Positions 62,412-64,000 of a stretch of 64,000 nucleotides of DNA are shown here, piece by piece (position 1 is the stretch's first letter; every line of letters starts with the position of its first letter). The notes beneath the pieces were generated by a model. It did not search any database and was not told the DNA's origin. It was given only the letters and a program-made list of their open reading frames with translations. Made by a program: the position numbers and the translations under genes. Location: assembly GCA_963751695.1 (NCBI GenBank), contig CAVVVP010000010.1, positions 248,001 to 312,000 on the forward strand, given 5' to 3'. This stretch comes from SZUA-22 sp963751695 (GTDB lineage Bacteria > Bacteroidota > Ignavibacteria > Ignavibacteriales > Melioribacteraceae).

Positions 62412-64000
62412 TTACCAGACACCACTTTGCAGCCATATATCATGACTGACTTCATTTCCTTTTAATGCAACCTTACCTAGAGTGACAATAGCCTTGACAT
62501 TATATTCTTGTGCTTTTTCATTCTTGTTTTGATAGAGGTACACATGACTAATATTATCGTATACTTTTGCCAATCCATGCAAGTTTCCTGTTTTTTCAGA
62601 GAGGATTAAGCTCTGTTGATAATATTCTATAGCTCTATTAAAATCACCAGTTTGCTGGTATAAATAACCCAGATTGTTATTTGAAGCAGCTAATCCCGCA
62701 ATATTACCTAATTTCTTTTTGATTTGGTAACACTTCAAATGATATTTTAAGGCCTCTTCTAGCTTGTTTTCTCTACAACATATAATTCCAAGATTATTAT
62801 ATACATCTGCTACATGTGTAATCTCACCGTTTTCTTCTAATAATTTCAATGCCTTAATATTATATTCATTCGCTTTTTCCAAATTCTCTTGACGATAATG
62901 TACCATTCCAATACCGGAATAAATAAGTGCAGCCAGTTTTATTTCTGATATTTCGTTAATTTTTTCAAAACTTTTTTCAAAATATTTTAGCGCATCGTTA
63001 TACATTCCCCATCTCTCATAAACCTTTGCACATTTATAAAGAATATTTGAAAAAGTATAATTATCAATATCTGCTTCTAATATTATGAGATATTGATCGA
63101 TAGCTGACTTATAATCTGATGTTAAAGTATATATATCACCCAAAGCTTCATGTACATCAAATATTTTAGAATCATTTAACTCATACTTTTTCAATAATTC
63201 AATAACATTCAGGTATGAGTATATCGCCTCATCATTTGCAAAAATATCTTTTGATCTGTTACCTGCAATAGTATAATAATATACTGCCTTCTCCCAATTT
63301 TCACCTTTCTCATAATGGTATGCAAGAATCGGCCCATGTTCGTTTTTTGAAATTGGATAAAGTTTTTCAATCGCGACTCCTATTTTATTATGCAATTTTC
63401 GCCGATGCGATTGTAATAAAGTATCATATACTACGTCTTGCGTTAGACTACTTTTGAAAATATAATCGCTTTCTTCGGAAAATAGATCGGTATTTTCATC
63501 CAATGGAAAAAGTCTAGATATGAAATTCTTCCTCGATAGCTCCTTTAGTTCATTTTCAAATTCATCATGGTCAACATATTCATTCAATATTTCACCTAAA
63601 AGTTGTTTGGGTATTTTCTTCCCAATAACTGAGGCAGTTTGAAGAATCGATTTATCCAATGGAGTTAAGTGGTCTACTCGCGAAAGGATCACGCTGTGCA
63701 ATAAGTTTGGAATTTCAAAATCCCTACTTATTAGACCCATATCAAAATTAGTATTATCCGAATCAATTATTTTCTTATCAAATAAGGAATGAACAAGTTC
63801 TTCTATAAAAAAAGGATTTCCTTCCGTTTTCTCAATAATTTTAGTTTCAAATTCTGAAGGAATACTTTTTTTGCCAATAAGTGATTTAATCATCAGAGAG
63901 CTTTCTTTTCTACTTAAAGGGGGAATTGTCAAAGGGATGTATGATTTTTTTTGTGTCTGAAGGTTATTATTGAATGTATTCCAAACTTCTCCTTGGTTAT
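62412..64000 (-). CDS. AAA-ATPase / TPR signalling protein, C-terminal part (partial)
   Basis: The frame is open to the window edge; at least 529 residues are seen. The first about 200 are the end of a STAND/AAA-type ATPase (IIEKTEGNPFFIEELVHSL, LHSVILSRVDHLTPLDKSILQ, DVVYDTLLQSHRR), as in adenylate-cyclase- or kinase-linked ATPases. From residue about 230 onward there are at least seven tetratricopeptide repeats (for example YNNLGIICCRENKLEEALKYHLKCYQIKKKLG). The N-terminal catalytic or sensor domain is beyond the window. The TPR part is a protein-binding platform. HD-domain gene downstream. Confidence 0.8.
   Translation of the reverse strand, partial: NQGEVWNTFNNNLQTQKKSYIPLTIPPLSRKESSLMIKSLIGKKSIPSEFETKIIEKTEGNPFFIEELVHSLFDKKIIDSDNTNFDMGLISRDFEIPNLLHSVILSRVDHLTPLDKSILQTASVIGKKIPKQLLGEILNEYVDHDEFENELKELSRKNFISRLFPLDENTDLFSEESDYIFKSSLTQDVVYDTLLQSHRRKLHNKIGVAIEKLYPISKNEHGPILAYHYEKGENWEKAVYYYTIAGNRSKDIFANDEAIYSYLNVIELLKKYELNDSKIFDVHEALGDIYTLTSDYKSAIDQYLIILEADIDNYTFSNILYKCAKVYERWGMYNDALKYFEKSFEKINEISEIKLAALIYSGIGMVHYRQENLEKANEYNIKALKLLEENGEITHVADVYNNLGIICCRENKLEEALKYHLKCYQIKKKLGNIAGLAASNNNLGYLYQQTGDFNRAIEYYQQSLILSEKTGNLHGLAKVYDNISHVYLYQNKNEKAQEYNVKAIVTLGKVALKGNEVSHDIWLQSGVW

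Noticed and set aside
1..64000. CRISPR arrays, insertion sequences, rRNA operons
   Set aside because: No regularly spaced repeats, transposase or rRNA sequence was seen anywhere in the window.

Overview
The window is AT-rich chromosomal DNA, almost certainly from the Bacteroidota/Chlorobiota side of the tree and probably an Ignavibacteria-like organism. Supporting signs are a type IX secretion (T9SS) plug protein, a secreted protein ending in a T9SS sorting tail with the NYPNPFNPTT motif, a NagB-LmbE fusion, a small histone H1-like protein, an SOS dinB-dnaE cassette and an LptD-type outer-membrane protein. This placement is inference from gene content only. Most genes lie on the minus strand.

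Layout. 1-3.8 kb: LptD-like protein (runs off the left edge), Gfo/Idh/MocA oxidoreductase, T9SS plug protein, small unknown. 3.9-5.8 kb (+): CrcB, DUF190, PAP2 phosphatase, VOC protein. 5.8-10.8 kb: unknown membrane protein, tRNA-Phe with terminator, then glmS - COG2403 GTPase (frameshifted) - carbamate kinase. 11.2-16.1 kb: a translesion module of dinB, a DnaE-type polymerase broken into two convergent halves, and a SpoVG-like protein. 16.3-24.8 kb: DUF72, an ECF sigma/anti-sigma unit with two secreted unknowns, DinB-fold protein, sthA, an outer-membrane protein, YjbQ, and lexA-ogt under a perfect LexA-type palindrome. 24.9-33.6 kb: a probable exopolysaccharide and signalling cluster (hybrid PAS kinase, FnIII lipoprotein, GATase/deacetylase-like membrane protein, family 2 glycosyltransferase, KaiC-like ATPase). 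33.8-39.3 kb: fatty-acid hydroxylase, Tat-exported dipeptide epimerase with an NlpC/P60 peptidase, ATP-grasp ligase, MtgA. 39.3-42.7 kb: lysine degradation (LKR-type dehydrogenase, an aldehyde dehydrogenase 7 gene torn by many indels, an Rrf2 regulator). 42.8-55.6 kb: housekeeping genes (rsmI, apt, PolX, PAP2, dusB, MFS, CapA, H1-like, Fe-S oxidoreductase, hydrolase, HisA-like, cNMP-binding, UspA, OMP). 55.7-58.1 kb: NagB-LmbE fusion. 58.2-60.1 kb: a compact element with a family-A-like polymerase gene, bracketed by the 5' half of a tRNA-Arg and the 3' half of a tRNA-Ser. 60.3-64 kb: T9SS-sorted protein, frameshifted HD-domain phosphohydrolase, AAA/TPR protein running off the right edge.

Functional links. 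lexA-ogt and dinB-dnaE form an SOS/repair network, but the DnaE of that cassette is split with its C-terminal half inverted. The NlpC/P60 peptidase and the epimerase fit one murein-peptide recycling path. LKR and ALDH7 fit saccharopine lysine degradation. Four genes are broken by one-base or near one-base indels, several of them in A/T runs, while their protein sequence stays well conserved. That pattern suggests unpolished homopolymer errors or very recent inactivation. The most unusual features are the split inverted polymerase and the polymerase-bearing element between two half-tRNAs.
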